Of a stretch of DNA of 45,186 nt, positions 35,050 through 43,982 are shown piece by piece (the stretch's first letter is position 1; each line of letters starts with the position of its first letter). Under the pieces are notes generated by a model. That model made no database searches. It saw nothing but the letters and a program-made list of their open reading frames with translations, and was not told the DNA's origin. This DNA is from an uncultured Lachnospiraceae bacterium (GTDB lineage: Bacteria > Bacillota > Clostridia > Lachnospirales > Lachnospiraceae), in contig CAJTYJ010000029.1 of assembly GCA_910583895.1 (NCBI GenBank), positions 1 to 45,186 of the forward strand. Direction: 5' to 3'. The position numbers were made by a program, and so were the translations under genes.

Positions 35050-37239
35050 TTATACTGTGGCACAGATAAATCTGTATGGGGGTGATGGGTTTTGGACCGG
35101 GAAAAGCTTTTTAACGACCTTTTGGTCATGCTGTTCAACGAAGTGCTGGATATGGAGAACCGTGTGCTGATCACCGGTGCTTTTAAAGAGATCTCCATCA
35201 ACGATATGCACATCATTGATGCCATCGGCGTCTGCGACCCGAAAAATATGTCCACGGTAGCGAAAGCTATGTCGGTTACGGTGGGAACTTTGACTACTGC
35301 CATCAATAATCTGGTGAAAAAAGGTTATGTATCCAGGGTTCGAAGCCCCGAGGACAAGCGGGTCGTCCTGCTTTCTCTGACTGAGAAAGGGGTCGGGGCC
35401 TATGAGAAGCATGCGGTTTTTCACAAAAAGATGGTGCAGACCGTCATGGACGGATTCGAGGGAGAAGAGATGGAAGTCCTGACCAGGGCTTTGGGAAAGC
35501 TTCGAAGATACTTCAAGGAGCTCGGAGTCTAGCTGCTGTTCCAGGAGGTAGAAAGGCGCAGGCCCTGCTTCCAGAAACCAGGTATGAAAATCCAAAAGAG
35601 ACAGATCCGAAGAGCGCGTAAAAGCGCTCTCTTTTAATCTGCAGATTTCCAGGTATCCCAGATAGTACTTTAGATAATTAGAAGGTTCTTCCAATATATT
35701 CAGGTACAGTTCATGGACTTGCTGTTCATCCCGGATGCCGAAGGAGGTAAGATAGTTTTGGCAGTCCTCTTCGGTCCAGCCTTCCCCGTGGATGGCCAGG
35801 TCCAGATTTGCGCATATGGCGAAGTTTAAAGAAGACATGGCTTTTAAGAAGGTGCGCTGAAGTTCTGGAAGTTCCAGAAAATCATAGGCATAATATTCGC
35901 TGTACAATCCCCATCCTTCCGTATAGCCTCCCACGTAAAACAGATTTCGTATCAGTGCATAATCTTTTCCATTCTCAAAAGCGTTCTGATACAGATGACC
36001 AGGATAGCCTTCATGAGCCAGGGTAGTGACAAGCTCGGTCTGGTCCGGCTGTCTGGCTGGATTGATGTAGATCACATTCTGCTGGAAAGCATCGATGGCA
36101 GGAGTCATATAGAAGGCAGGGCTTAAAAAGGATGCCAGAGCATCCGGCACTTCCTTTACTGTCCAGGAGATGTCCGAAGTTTCAGGAAAGTCCTCCTGGA
36201 TTTTGGACTGAAGATCCGTAAGGATCTCTTTTGGACTTTCCTGAGAAGGGGGGTCCTGGTCAGCCAGACGGATCAGATGGGCATCCTGATGCAGGCCATA
36301 GAGAATGGTCTCATATTCCGTCTCAATCTGTTCTTCCAAAAGCTGACGGATGGACGCCATATCCAGATTCGTGCCGATGGAGTAGCGCAGGAGATATTCA
36401 TAGTAATGGACGCCGTCTGGAACATGAAAGAGTCCGTAAGGGTTGGTGCCGGTTCCCCGGAGCTTTTCCAGAGAAAGACAGAGATTTTCATAGGAAGGAG
36501 CCACATACCGGTTTAAATTCCGCAGATTTTCTGCTTCTAAAGCGATCTTCTGGTCCGAGTCCAAAAAGCTGCAGGCTTCAAGCCGTTCCTGAAACGTTGC
36601 AGCAAGAAAATGGTTTTGGTCGATGGTGTCTGCGGGAATCAGGGAGCGGCACTGTTCCAGCACCTGATCCAGTGCCTCATCTGTCATGAAAAGTCCCTGT
36701 TTGGATTTTTCTGCCTCAAAAGAGGCGATACTTTCAAAATAGTCCGGAAGAGCCGAAAGCAGGTCTAAATAAGTCCGGATATCGGATTCTTCCCGGAAAG
36801 GATATTCTGCCAGCAGCACCGGGAGCTGGGCCTGGATACCCAGAGCCGGGCCTAAAGGTTCTTGATAATAGTAATATTCTTCCGCCTTAATCTGACCGGT
36901 GAGCCACCAGTCGAGGATTTCTGCTGTGAAATGATCTTCTTCATCTAATCCCCATTTCAGGTAGCCGGAAAGCTTTTTCTGACATTTTTCCAGGTAGTCC
37001 TGGCGGGTTTGGACGGCTTCACGGTCAAAGGTTCCAAAAGAAGGCGTATCCTCCTGGATGCCGTAGGAACCTGGATCGGCCAGTGTATAGTGCAGATTGA
37101 TGGTATTGCCCGAGAGTTCATGGCGAAAGATGTCTCTGGTAAATCGGTCAAAAGAATAGCCTCTTACGGAAAACGGGAAAGCCAGCACAATGGAACAGGC
37201 TGTGACAAAAATTTTTTTGGAAAAACAGAACCGCTGCAT
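35050..37239 (-). CDS. DUF885 peptidase-like exported protein with antisense C-terminal tail
   Basis: The ORF encodes 729 residues. Residues 1-27 form a signal peptide (FVTACSIVLAFPFSVRG). The DUF885 metallopeptidase-like part carries the zinc motif LAHEGYPGHLYQ (HExxxH-like, about 400) and GYTEGWGLYSEYYA about 30 residues later. The family's terminal motif LEAGPAPFYLLEQQ ends at about 35533. From there the frame continues about 160 codons, entirely antisense to marR, with low-complexity, basic, unrelated sequence before TAA at 35050. The natural stop codon has probably been lost, or the tail is not made as a stable domain. Start follows AAAGGGGT. Confidence 0.8.
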   Translation of the reverse strand: MQRFCFSKKIFVTACSIVLAFPFSVRGYSFDRFTRDIFRHELSGNTINLHYTLADPGSYGIQEDTPSFGTFDREAVQTRQDYLEKCQKKLSGYLKWGLDEEDHFTAEILDWWLTGQIKAEEYYYYQEPLGPALGIQAQLPVLLAEYPFREESDIRTYLDLLSALPDYFESIASFEAEKSKQGLFMTDEALDQVLEQCRSLIPADTIDQNHFLAATFQERLEACSFLDSDQKIALEAENLRNLNRYVAPSYENLCLSLEKLRGTGTNPYGLFHVPDGVHYYEYLLRYSIGTNLDMASIRQLLEEQIETEYETILYGLHQDAHLIRLADQDPPSQESPKEILTDLQSKIQEDFPETSDISWTVKEVPDALASFLSPAFYMTPAIDAFQQNVIYINPARQPDQTELVTTLAHEGYPGHLYQNAFENGKDYALIRNLFYVGGYTEGWGLYSEYYAYDFLELPELQRTFLKAMSSLNFAICANLDLAIHGEGWTEEDCQNYLTSFGIRDEQQVHELYLNILEEPSNYLKYYLGYLEICRLKESAFTRSSDLSLLDFHTWFLEAGPAPFYLLEQQLDSELLEVSSKLSQSPGQDFHLFSLESVHDGLHHLFVKNRMLLIGPDPFLSQRKQDDPLVLGASNPGYITFFHQIIDGSSQSSHRNRHSFRYRGHIFRVADADGINDVHIVDGDLFKSTGDQHTVLHIQHFVEQHDQKVVKKLFPVQNPSPPYRFICATV
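35092..35532 (+). CDS. MarR-family regulator (FabT-like), TTG start
   Basis: 146 residues with a MarR winged helix (ISINDMHIIDAIG, MSTVAKAMSVTVGTLTTAIN, then RVRSPEDKRVVLLSLTEKG, the wing). The N-terminal LFNDLLVMLFNEVLDMENRV resembles the fatty-acid regulators (FabT-like) found before fab operons in Firmicutes, but no fab genes are in view. Start is TTG at 35092, placed by GGGGGTGAT just upstream. The whole gene lies antisense to the tail of the DUF885 ORF. MarR-like sequence is strongly conserved in this frame, so this strand is the real coding one. Confidence 0.85.
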   Translation: MDREKLFNDLLVMLFNEVLDMENRVLITGAFKEISINDMHIIDAIGVCDPKNMSTVAKAMSVTVGTLTTAINNLVKKGYVSRVRSPEDKRVVLLSLTEKGVGAYEKHAVFHKKMVQTVMDGFEGEEMEVLTRALGKLRRYFKELGV

Positions 37240-37281
37240 CTTATACCCCTTTCGAACCGGAATGGTTCAAAAGAGTATATG

Positions 37282-37320
37282 AAAAAAAGGGGTGCAATAT
37301 ACGTCGGATTGCACCCCTTC
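37282..37320 (-). terminator. Terminator of metG
   Basis: AAGGGGTGCAAT (37287-37298) pairs with ATTGCACCCCTT (37308-37319), followed on the minus strand by a run of T residues (37288-37282). A smaller GAACC...GGTTC hairpin lies at about 37255-37269. Confidence 0.85.
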
Positions 37321-37338
37321 CAAGTTACTAATGCCGGA

Positions 37339-39291
37339 TCAGCACACTTCTGCTCCGGACGGCATGGGCTTTTCGGGAATCATAAGGGAAAGCGTTCCCT
37401 TTTCATCTTCCGCGCAGAGAAGCATGCCTTCGGATAAAAGTCCGCGGATTTTTCTGGGCTCTAAATTGACGAGAACCATCACTTTTTTGCCCACCATTTC
37501 CTCCGGGGTATAAGTGCTGCGGATGCCGGAAACAATCTGCTTTGTCTGACTTCCGATCTTCACCTGGGAGCAGAGAAGCTTATCTGCTTTTGGTACTGCT
37601 TCACAGGATATGATTTCACCTACCTGGAACTGCAGTTTGCTGAAATCGTCATAGGAGATGGTTTCTTTTGCTTCAATGTCGATCACCGGCTCTTTGTCAG
37701 CCGAATCTTGTTTTGCCTCTGCCTGCAATTGTTCCACCTTTGCCATCACTTCTTTCAGATCCAGTCTGGCAAAAAGAATCTCCGGTTTTTCCGTCACCTT
37801 TGTGCCGGATTCATAGAGGCCGAAGACGTTCATCTCTTCCATGGAACGATTCTTTGCGTGGAGCTGCTCCAGGATTTTCTTCGAGGTGGAGGGCATGAAT
37901 GCTTCCAGCAGTACGGCTCCATAACTGATGCTTTCCACCAGATTGTAGAGAACCGTTGAGAGACGGTCTTTTTTCGCCTCATCTTTCGCAAGGGCCCAGG
38001 GCATGGTCTCATCAATGTATTTGTTGCAGCGTTTAAACAGGCTGAAGATCTCGGTAATGGCATCTGCCACGCGGAGCTGATCCATCTTTTCCGTTACCCT
38101 GGGAAGTGTTCCAAGCACCGTTTTCTTCAGGTCCTCATCCACTTCTTCTGCGGCGTCTGTATGCGTGACCACGCCGCCAAAGTACTTGTTGGACATGGAG
38201 ACCGTACGGTTTACCAGGTTGCCCAGGGTATTGGCCAGCTCGGAGTTCAGACGCTCCACCATCAGCTCCCAGGTAATGACGCCGTCATTTTCAAAAGGCA
38301 TCTCGTGAAGCACAAAGTAGCGCACGGCGTCCACGCCGAAGAAATCCACCAGCTCGTCTGCATAGAGCACGTTTCCTTTGGATTTGCTCATCTTGCCGTC
38401 TCCCTGTAAAAGCCAGGGATGTCCAAAGATCTGCTTTGGAAGGGGCAGGTCCAGGGACATGAGGAAGATGGGCCAGTAGATGGTATGGAAACGGATGATA
38501 TCTTTTCCGATCAGGTGCAGGTCTGCCGGCCAGTTCTTCTTAAACAGTTCGCTGCTGTCGCCGCCGCACTCGTAGCCGATGCCGGTGATGTAGTTGGTCA
38601 GGGCATCCAGCCATACGTATACCACGTGTTTCGGGTCAAAATCCACCGGAATCCCCCATTGAAAGGAGGTTCTGGACACACACAGATCCTGCAGGCCCGG
38701 CAGCAGGAAATTGTTCATCATCTCATTCTTGCGGGACACAGGCTGGATAAATTCCGGGTGGCTGTTGATATGCTCGATGAGCCGGTCTGCGTATTTGCTC
38801 ATCTTAAAGAAATAGGCTTCTTCTTTGGCTGGCTGTACTTCCCGCCCGCAGTCCGGACATTTGCCGTCCACCAGCTGGGACTCCGTGAAGAAGGACTCAC
38901 AGGGCGTACAGTACATTCCTTCATAATATCCCTTGTAAATGTCGCCCTTGTCATACATATATTTGAAGATTTTCTGGACCATGGCTTCGTGATCTTTGTC
39001 GGTCGTCCGGATGAATTTATCATAGGAAGTGTCCATCAGATCCCAGATCTTTCGGATCTGTCCTGCCACGTCATCTACAAATTCCTGGGGGGTGATGCCG
39101 CTTTCTGCCGCTTTCAGTTCGATTTTCTGTCCATGCTCATCGGTTCCGGTCTGGAAAAAAACATCATATCCCTGAAATCTCTTATAACGCGCGATACTGT
39201 CCGCCAGCACGATTTCATAGGTATTGCCGATGTGGGGTTTCCCGGATGTATAAGCGATGGCAGTGGTCATGTAATATTTTTTCTTGTCCAT
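37339..39291 (-). CDS. metG: Methionyl-tRNA synthetase
   Basis: 650 residues. Class I synthetase motifs are SGKPHIGNTYEIV near the N-terminus and KMSKSKGN (about 297). The zinc knuckle is CTPCESFF...CPDCGRE (about 127-150), the four-Cys single-knuckle type. A C-terminal Trbp111-like tRNA-binding domain (about 545-650) begins near FQVGEIISCEAVPKADKLL. It charges initiator and elongator tRNA-Met. It stands alone with a promoter and terminator, and I saw no T-box leader in its short upstream region. Confidence 0.97.
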   Translation of the reverse strand: MDKKKYYMTTAIAYTSGKPHIGNTYEIVLADSIARYKRFQGYDVFFQTGTDEHGQKIELKAAESGITPQEFVDDVAGQIRKIWDLMDTSYDKFIRTTDKDHEAMVQKIFKYMYDKGDIYKGYYEGMYCTPCESFFTESQLVDGKCPDCGREVQPAKEEAYFFKMSKYADRLIEHINSHPEFIQPVSRKNEMMNNFLLPGLQDLCVSRTSFQWGIPVDFDPKHVVYVWLDALTNYITGIGYECGGDSSELFKKNWPADLHLIGKDIIRFHTIYWPIFLMSLDLPLPKQIFGHPWLLQGDGKMSKSKGNVLYADELVDFFGVDAVRYFVLHEMPFENDGVITWELMVERLNSELANTLGNLVNRTVSMSNKYFGGVVTHTDAAEEVDEDLKKTVLGTLPRVTEKMDQLRVADAITEIFSLFKRCNKYIDETMPWALAKDEAKKDRLSTVLYNLVESISYGAVLLEAFMPSTSKKILEQLHAKNRSMEEMNVFGLYESGTKVTEKPEILFARLDLKEVMAKVEQLQAEAKQDSADKEPVIDIEAKETISYDDFSKLQFQVGEIISCEAVPKADKLLCSQVKIGSQTKQIVSGIRSTYTPEEMVGKKVMVLVNLEPRKIRGLLSEGMLLCAEDEKGTLSLMIPEKPMPSGAEVC

Positions 39292-39339
39292 CTGTTTACC
39301 TCGTTTTCCTTATTTTGTACGTAAATACTAACTTTTATC

Positions 39340-39368
39340 AGATTAGCACATGAAGGAAAAGAAGTCAA
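39340..39368 (-). promoter_or_regulatory. Promoter of metG
   Basis: On the minus strand TTGACT (39368-39363), 17 bases, TAATCT (39345-39340). The -10 is weak; a TAGTAT box further down is an alternative. Confidence 0.4.
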
Positions 39369-39440
39369 TTAAACCTTTACAGGAGGGAAGTTCCTATAGA
39401 TGATACAGGAACTCATCGTATATTTTTCTATTTGCAGAAT

Positions 39441-39557
39441 TTTGGGAAAGGCACCCATGTGCAGGACGTCGCAGATATGATTCATGCACATCCAACCTTG
39501 TCAGAAGGAATTATGGAATGTGCCAGGGGGTTTGACAACAAGGTAATTCATGGATAA
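39441..39557 (+). pseudogene. C-terminal remnant of a dihydrolipoyl dehydrogenase-like oxidoreductase
   Basis: In one frame the stretch reads HVQDVADMIHAHPTLSEGIM and on to a TAA at 39555-39557. IHAHPTLSE is the diagnostic C-terminal motif of dihydrolipoyl dehydrogenase-type flavoproteins, carrying the catalytic His-Glu pair. Only about 38 codons remain, with no start codon, no FAD- or NAD-binding part and unrelated sequence upstream. It is a decayed gene end left between metG and mupG. Confidence 0.75.
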
Positions 39558-39568
39558 ATATTCTCAGC

Positions 39569-39616
39569 AGAGCAGGGATACACTTCGTAAAGAGGGGTAT
39601 CCTTGTTCTGTTTTTT
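39569..39616 (+). terminator. Terminator after the oxidoreductase remnant
   Basis: AGCAGGGATAC (39571-39581) pairs with GTATCCTTGTTCT (39597-39609) with G-T pairs, followed by a T-run (39611-39616). It probably once ended the lost gene's transcript. Confidence 0.6.
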
Positions 39617-39680
39617 GTTTGGACAAAAAGTCCTTTATATTGCTGCGATGATATAAAGAATTGTGCAGATAGACGAAGTT

Positions 39681-39700
39681 TTTCCTAACAGCTAGGAAAC
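39681..39700. promoter_or_regulatory. Operator palindrome, copy 1 (TTTCCTAACAGCTAGGAAAC)
   Basis: An identical 20-base sequence occurs at 43983-44002. The arms TTTCCTA and TAGGAAA are perfectly inverted around ACAGC. Exactly 32 bases separate the palindrome from the -10 box TATGAT (39732-39737), placing its centre near -54, an activator position. It is the likely binding site of the PRD regulator. Confidence 0.75.
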
Positions 39701-39731
39701 AGCTTTGCCTGTTTTGTGATTCTGTTTGGGA

Positions 39732-39737
39732 TATGAT
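39732..39737 (+). promoter_or_regulatory. -10 box of the mupG promoter
   Basis: TATGAT, 32 bases after the palindrome, with no recognisable -35 box at 17 bases, consistent with activator dependence. Confidence 0.5.
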
Positions 39738-39770
39738 AAAATCATCATAGTAGAAAAAGGAGAAAAGATT

Positions 39771-40868
39771 ATGGCAAGGCTGGGTTTTTCGATCTATCCG
39801 GAGCATTCCACACCGGAACAGGACGTGGCTTATATCCGTATGGCGGGAAAGTATGGGTTTGAACGTATATTTACCTGTCTTTTGAGCGTGGGGGAGCGTA
39901 CGAAGGAGGAAGTGATCCGCGATTTCCGAATCCGTATTGATGCAGCCCATGAAGAGGGGATGGAGGTGATGCTGGATGTCAGTCCGGCTGTATTTGAGAG
40001 GCTGGGGACCTCTTATGATCAGCTGGATGCTTTTGTGGAAATGCATGCAGACGGGATCCGTCTGGATGAGGGGTTTAACGGAGCGCAGACCAGTGCCATG
40101 ACCTATAACCGGCAGGGGCTCAAAATTGAACTGAACGCCAGCACGGAGATGGGATTTATAGAGAATGTCATGACGCATCATCCGGACCGGAAGAAGATCG
40201 TGGCATGTCACAATTTCTATCCTCAGAAATATACGGGACTTGGGCTTACGCATTTTAACCGCTGCAATGAATTCATGAAAAAGCACAGCCTGACGGTGGC
40301 GGCATTTGTGTCCAGCAATGCAGAAGGGGCATACGGACCCTGGCCAGTCAATGAGGGCCTTTGCACGCTGGAGATGCACCGGGGGCTGCCGCTGGACTTC
40401 CAGGTGCGGCATCTCTTTGCCCTTGGAAATGTGGATGATATTCTGATTGCCAATGCATATGCGACGGAGGAAGAGCTGAAAGCGTGTGCGGGCGTCAACC
40501 CGTCGGTATTGACCTTTGGGCTTCTTCTGGAAAAGGAACTGACGAAAACAGAACAGGCGGTCCTTGACTTTTCAAAGGGACATGTGGTAAGAGGAGATAT
40601 GAGTGAATATATGCTCCGCTCCACCTGGCCAAGGGTGACTTTTGCAGAGAAATCCATTCCGGCACAAAATACCAGGGATCTGGTGCGGGGAGATGTGGTG
40701 ATCCTGAATGACGGATATTCCAGATACAAAGGAGAACTGCATATTGTATTAAAGGATATGCCGAATGACGGGCGGAAGAATGTGATTGGCCGCCTGCCGG
40801 AGTATGAGCGCATCCTTCTGGATTATGCGGACCCGTGGAAACCGTTTGCATTTACTGTCTGCGGATGA
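39771..40868 (+). CDS. mupG: MupG/DUF871-family TIM-barrel glycosidase
   Basis: 365 residues of the DUF871 family, beginning MARLGFSIYPEHSTPEQD. A TIM barrel (MEVMLDVSPAVFERLG, GIRLDEGFNG, IELNASTEMGFIENVM, VACHNFYPQKYTGLGL) is followed by a cyclophilin-like C-terminal domain. MupG of Staphylococcus aureus hydrolyses 6-phospho-MurNAc-GlcNAc brought in by a PTS. Here the gene shares an operator with a lactose/cellobiose-type PTS, so a role on a PTS-phosphorylated disaccharide fits, though not necessarily the same one. ATG at 39771 follows AAGGAG. The PRD regulator gene follows 31 bases downstream. Confidence 0.87.
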   Translation: MARLGFSIYPEHSTPEQDVAYIRMAGKYGFERIFTCLLSVGERTKEEVIRDFRIRIDAAHEEGMEVMLDVSPAVFERLGTSYDQLDAFVEMHADGIRLDEGFNGAQTSAMTYNRQGLKIELNASTEMGFIENVMTHHPDRKKIVACHNFYPQKYTGLGLTHFNRCNEFMKKHSLTVAAFVSSNAEGAYGPWPVNEGLCTLEMHRGLPLDFQVRHLFALGNVDDILIANAYATEEELKACAGVNPSVLTFGLLLEKELTKTEQAVLDFSKGHVVRGDMSEYMLRSTWPRVTFAEKSIPAQNTRDLVRGDVVILNDGYSRYKGELHIVLKDMPNDGRKNVIGRLPEYERILLDYADPWKPFAFTVCG

Positions 40869-40899
40869 TCACCAGAGGAAAATACTGCAGGAGGGAGCT

Positions 40900-42810
40900 A
40901 TGCTGAACAGAAGACAGGAGCAGCTGATCAAACTTTTGACAGAGAAAAAGGAATGGATGACCAGTCGGGAACTGGCAGGGTATTTTCGTGTGACGGACCG
41001 TACGATCCGTTCCGATGTGGATGCTGTGAACCGGCAGGGGGACCATCCTCTGGTTGAGTCCAATGTGCGCAAAGGCTATCGGGCACTTCCGGTCGCCGGA
41101 CAGGAGCCGAAGCCGGCGCAGAATCAGGGAATGCCCCAGACGCCGGGGACCCGCTGCATCTATATCATACAGAAGCTTCTTCTGGAAAACCGGGAATTGA
41201 ATCTGACAGAGCTGCAGGGGCAGATTTATGTCAGTGATTCTTCCATTCAGAATGATCTGAAACGGATCCGCAGGATGATTGAACCTTATCCGGGTCTTAG
41301 GCTGGTGCGCAGCCGGGAGTGCATCTCCCTTCAGGGGGATGAGATCAGCAAAAGGAGATTTTACCGGGAACTTCTGGTGGCGGAGGTTCAGGAAAATTTT
41401 CTGAATCTGAATCGTCTGGCGCACCTCTACCGGCATTTTGACCTGATTGAAGTGAAGGATATCTTTGTAAAGGTACTGGAGGAATATGACTACTCCATCC
41501 ATGAATCTCTGTTTTCCATGCTGATCCTTCATGCGGGCACCAGCATCGAGCGCATCCGGACCTGTCATTATATTCAGCCGGAAGAAGAACAGCAGGGGCT
41601 GAAGGATACCATTGAATACCAGATCTCCCGGACTTTTTTTGAACGGATTTCCGGCCGCCTCCATCTGGAGATCCAGGAGGGAGAGATCAGTATGTTCGCC
41701 CTTGTGATCATGGGGCGCCGGGCATCCAACTATGCCAGTGATCACATTCGTCTGGGTGACCGCTGGCTGAACATTCGCCGGCTTATGGAAGAGGCGCTGG
41801 CAAGGCTGAAAGAAGTATTCGGCGTGGACTTTGCAGGAGATGAGGATCTGGCGGCAGGTCTGAAGATTCATCTGCACGGTCTGGTGGAACGGGTGAAAAA
41901 TCAGGTGGTTCTGGAAGATATTTTTCTGGAGGAAATCAAACAGAAATATCCGCTGGTGTTTGAGATGGGCGTCTGCATTGTGAGTTATCTGGAGGAACAG
42001 CTTCAGACCCGGATCGGAGATATGGAGAGCGGGTTCATCGCCCTGCATCTGGGAGCGGCCAGCGAACGGATGAATTCGGTCAGGAAGCACCGGGCAGTGA
42101 TGATTATGCCTCACAATCAGGTCTTTTCCGGAATGTGCGAGAAGCGGATTCTGGAACTTTACCGGGAACGGATGGAAATTGTTCGGAAGTGTTCTTATTT
42201 TGAGGAAGAAGAGATCCGGCTTCTGGATCCAGATCTGGTGCTGACCACTTTTCCCATTGAACATCGGCTGGACATTCCGACGGTATCCATCAGCCTTTTT
42301 GTGGATCCGGAGACGGAGGCGAATATTTTGCAGGCGCTGAACCGTCTGGACAAGAAACGGTTCCGGCTGGAATTTACTTCACATATGGGACATCTGATCC
42401 GAAAGGAACATTATTATCCGGACTTGAATGCCCGGACGCCTAAGGAGGTGATCTGCTGTCTCTGCCGGGGGCTTGAGAAGGAAGGGATTGTGGATGAGCA
42501 TTTTCAGGATATCGTACTGGAGCGGGAGCGCATGACGCCCACCTCCTTTGCCAATGCCCTTGCCATTCCCCATGCTTTTCGGGCCTATGCAAGCCGTTCC
42601 ACCATTGCGGTGGCACAGCTGCAGAATCCGGTCCAGTGGGGAGCTTTTGAGGTGCGGCTGGTCATGCTTTTTGCCATCAATGAGGGAGACCAGAGGATGA
42701 TCAAGATCTTTTTTGATTGGGTATCGGATATTGTCAGCCGTCCGGAGGAACTGGCAAAGCTGACAGAGCGCTGCTCCTATGAGGAATTTACGGAACGGGT
42801 TATGGAATGA
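40900..42810 (+). CDS. PRD-containing PTS-controlled activator (LicR/MtlR-like)
   Basis: 636 residues. An N-terminal HTH (SRELAGYFRVTDRTIRSDV) is followed by a second Mga-type HTH (ELQGQIYVSDSSIQNDL). Two PTS regulation domains come next; the second has GLKIHLHGLVERV and GFIALHLGAASER, with the His residues phosphorylated by PTS proteins. An EIIB-like segment and a C-terminal EIIA type-2-like domain (ANALAIPHA) complete it. Such activators respond to PTS flux for their sugar. It is co-directional with mupG and should bind the palindromes at 39681 and 43983. ATG at 40900 follows AGGAGGGAG; the upstream open frame overlaps mupG. Confidence 0.93.
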   Translation: MLNRRQEQLIKLLTEKKEWMTSRELAGYFRVTDRTIRSDVDAVNRQGDHPLVESNVRKGYRALPVAGQEPKPAQNQGMPQTPGTRCIYIIQKLLLENRELNLTELQGQIYVSDSSIQNDLKRIRRMIEPYPGLRLVRSRECISLQGDEISKRRFYRELLVAEVQENFLNLNRLAHLYRHFDLIEVKDIFVKVLEEYDYSIHESLFSMLILHAGTSIERIRTCHYIQPEEEQQGLKDTIEYQISRTFFERISGRLHLEIQEGEISMFALVIMGRRASNYASDHIRLGDRWLNIRRLMEEALARLKEVFGVDFAGDEDLAAGLKIHLHGLVERVKNQVVLEDIFLEEIKQKYPLVFEMGVCIVSYLEEQLQTRIGDMESGFIALHLGAASERMNSVRKHRAVMIMPHNQVFSGMCEKRILELYRERMEIVRKCSYFEEEEIRLLDPDLVLTTFPIEHRLDIPTVSISLFVDPETEANILQALNRLDKKRFRLEFTSHMGHLIRKEHYYPDLNARTPKEVICCLCRGLEKEGIVDEHFQDIVLERERMTPTSFANALAIPHAFRAYASRSTIAVAQLQNPVQWGAFEVRLVMLFAINEGDQRMIKIFFDWVSDIVSRPEELAKLTERCSYEEFTERVME

Positions 42811-42815
42811 ACAGG

Positions 42816-42852
42816 CGGGCTGCCGGATGAGATATCACGGCAGCCCGTTTTT
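42816..42852 (+). terminator. Terminator of the mupG-regulator operon
   Basis: CGGGCTGCCG (42816-42825) pairs perfectly with CGGCAGCCCG (42838-42847), followed by five T residues. Confidence 0.92.
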
Positions 42853-42905
42853 CAGCGCTCATTTCTACAGACTGCCAAGCGCTCGCTGGTACCCGGCCGT
42901 CTTGA

Positions 42906-43835
42906 TCAGACGTCCTCCAACAGTCCATATTCCCGGTACAGCCTCATCCGGGCAGTCCGGTCCGATATAGCGAGATGGACGTCCTCCTGCCGGTGATCTG
43001 CGAGCAGGCGGTTCAGGAGTTCAGACAGAAGCGCTTCCCCTTCCATGCGGCCTTCTTCTCTTCCGATTTCCCGTTCTTCTCTCCGAATATATTCCATGGT
43101 TTTCTGTTCGTTATATTCTGCAAGCAACATTTCAAGCACCTCCGTCCGGCATCTTGCCAGCAGGTCCGACAGGATTCCCTGCCTTTCACAGGTATCCATG
43201 GCGCACTGGACAGCCCCGTGGATCTGCATCCCGTCTTTCAGATTGTTTCTGATGCATTCAATAAATTCTGCATATTCCCAAAGTCTCCGGCACCGCTCCA
43301 TCAGTTCCCGGTTGTGTCCCTGGTTGATGTTCAGCACTCGGACCCGGCATTCTACGGCCGGAGTGCAGTTCTGATCCGGAAGCAGAAAAGCTTCTGAAAG
43401 ACAAAGTACGGTTTCGTCAGGCTCTTCTGCATTTCCATTATAGAATACTACATAATTGGGAAAGGGAAGGGGGATCTGACGGACTCCGTACAGATCGTAG
43501 CCGTTTTCTTTTACCCAAGTTTGATAGAGAGCTGCAAAGTAGATCAGGCCCCGAAGGGGCATATTCCGGCACATGGTGCTCTGATGTTCATACAGATTCA
43601 GAGCATCACCAACGATAAAAGAGATATCATTCTTTAATCCGAGAAATACTGCATCTTCCAGGGTTGTGACCGTAAGCGCTTCCGGATCTTTGTAGGCGGT
43701 TTTGTTAAGTGCGTTGTACAGATCCAGAAGATCCCTTCGGTCCTGAAAGGCGAGACGGAACAGGCGGTCTTTGTGGTTTCGGTTGACAGGCTGCGTTTTA
43801 GCCTGGGATTTTCTGCGGTTTCTTCGTTTTTTCAT
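42906..43835 (-). CDS. Rpn-family putative nuclease/transposase-like protein
   Basis: 309 residues. The basic N-terminus MKKRRNRRKSQAKTQ is followed by FRLAFQDRRDLLDLYNAL and further blocks typical of the Rpn/PD-(D/E)XK family (LEDAVFLGLKNDISFIVGD, NLYEHQSTMCRNMPLRGL). The C-terminus is charged and Glu/Arg-rich (REEREIGREEGRMEGEA), a usual feature of these clostridial proteins. Rpn proteins in E. coli are Mg-dependent DNA nucleases that promote recombination. It opposes and separates the PRD regulator and the PTS genes, and is probably a later insertion. ATG at 43835 follows AAAGGAG; the longer open frame to 44015 overlaps the PTS control region. Confidence 0.88.
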   Translation of the reverse strand: MKKRRNRRKSQAKTQPVNRNHKDRLFRLAFQDRRDLLDLYNALNKTAYKDPEALTVTTLEDAVFLGLKNDISFIVGDALNLYEHQSTMCRNMPLRGLIYFAALYQTWVKENGYDLYGVRQIPLPFPNYVVFYNGNAEEPDETVLCLSEAFLLPDQNCTPAVECRVRVLNINQGHNRELMERCRRLWEYAEFIECIRNNLKDGMQIHGAVQCAMDTCERQGILSDLLARCRTEVLEMLLAEYNEQKTMEYIRREEREIGREEGRMEGEALLSELLNRLLADHRQEDVHLAISDRTARMRLYREYGLLEDV

Positions 43836-43982
43836 CAGTTTCTCCTTTATTATACCTGTTTTTGCGTATGTCTGACAAGGGGGGACTGTAAGGCTGACAG
43901 GAAGCTTTTTTCTGGAGCAGGGGCGGTGCTCTTTGTCAAAAATGCCGGTTTCCGGACGGTTTTTACTGATGAAACGGGTAAA

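Noticed and set aside
39292..39400. T-box leader for metG
   Set aside because: The interval is too short and has no T-box consensus or specifier stem.
40852..42264. Long minus-strand ORF opposite the PRD regulator
   Set aside because: It has no recognisable family; the plus-strand frame has full PRD/EIIA domain content, so this is a shadow.
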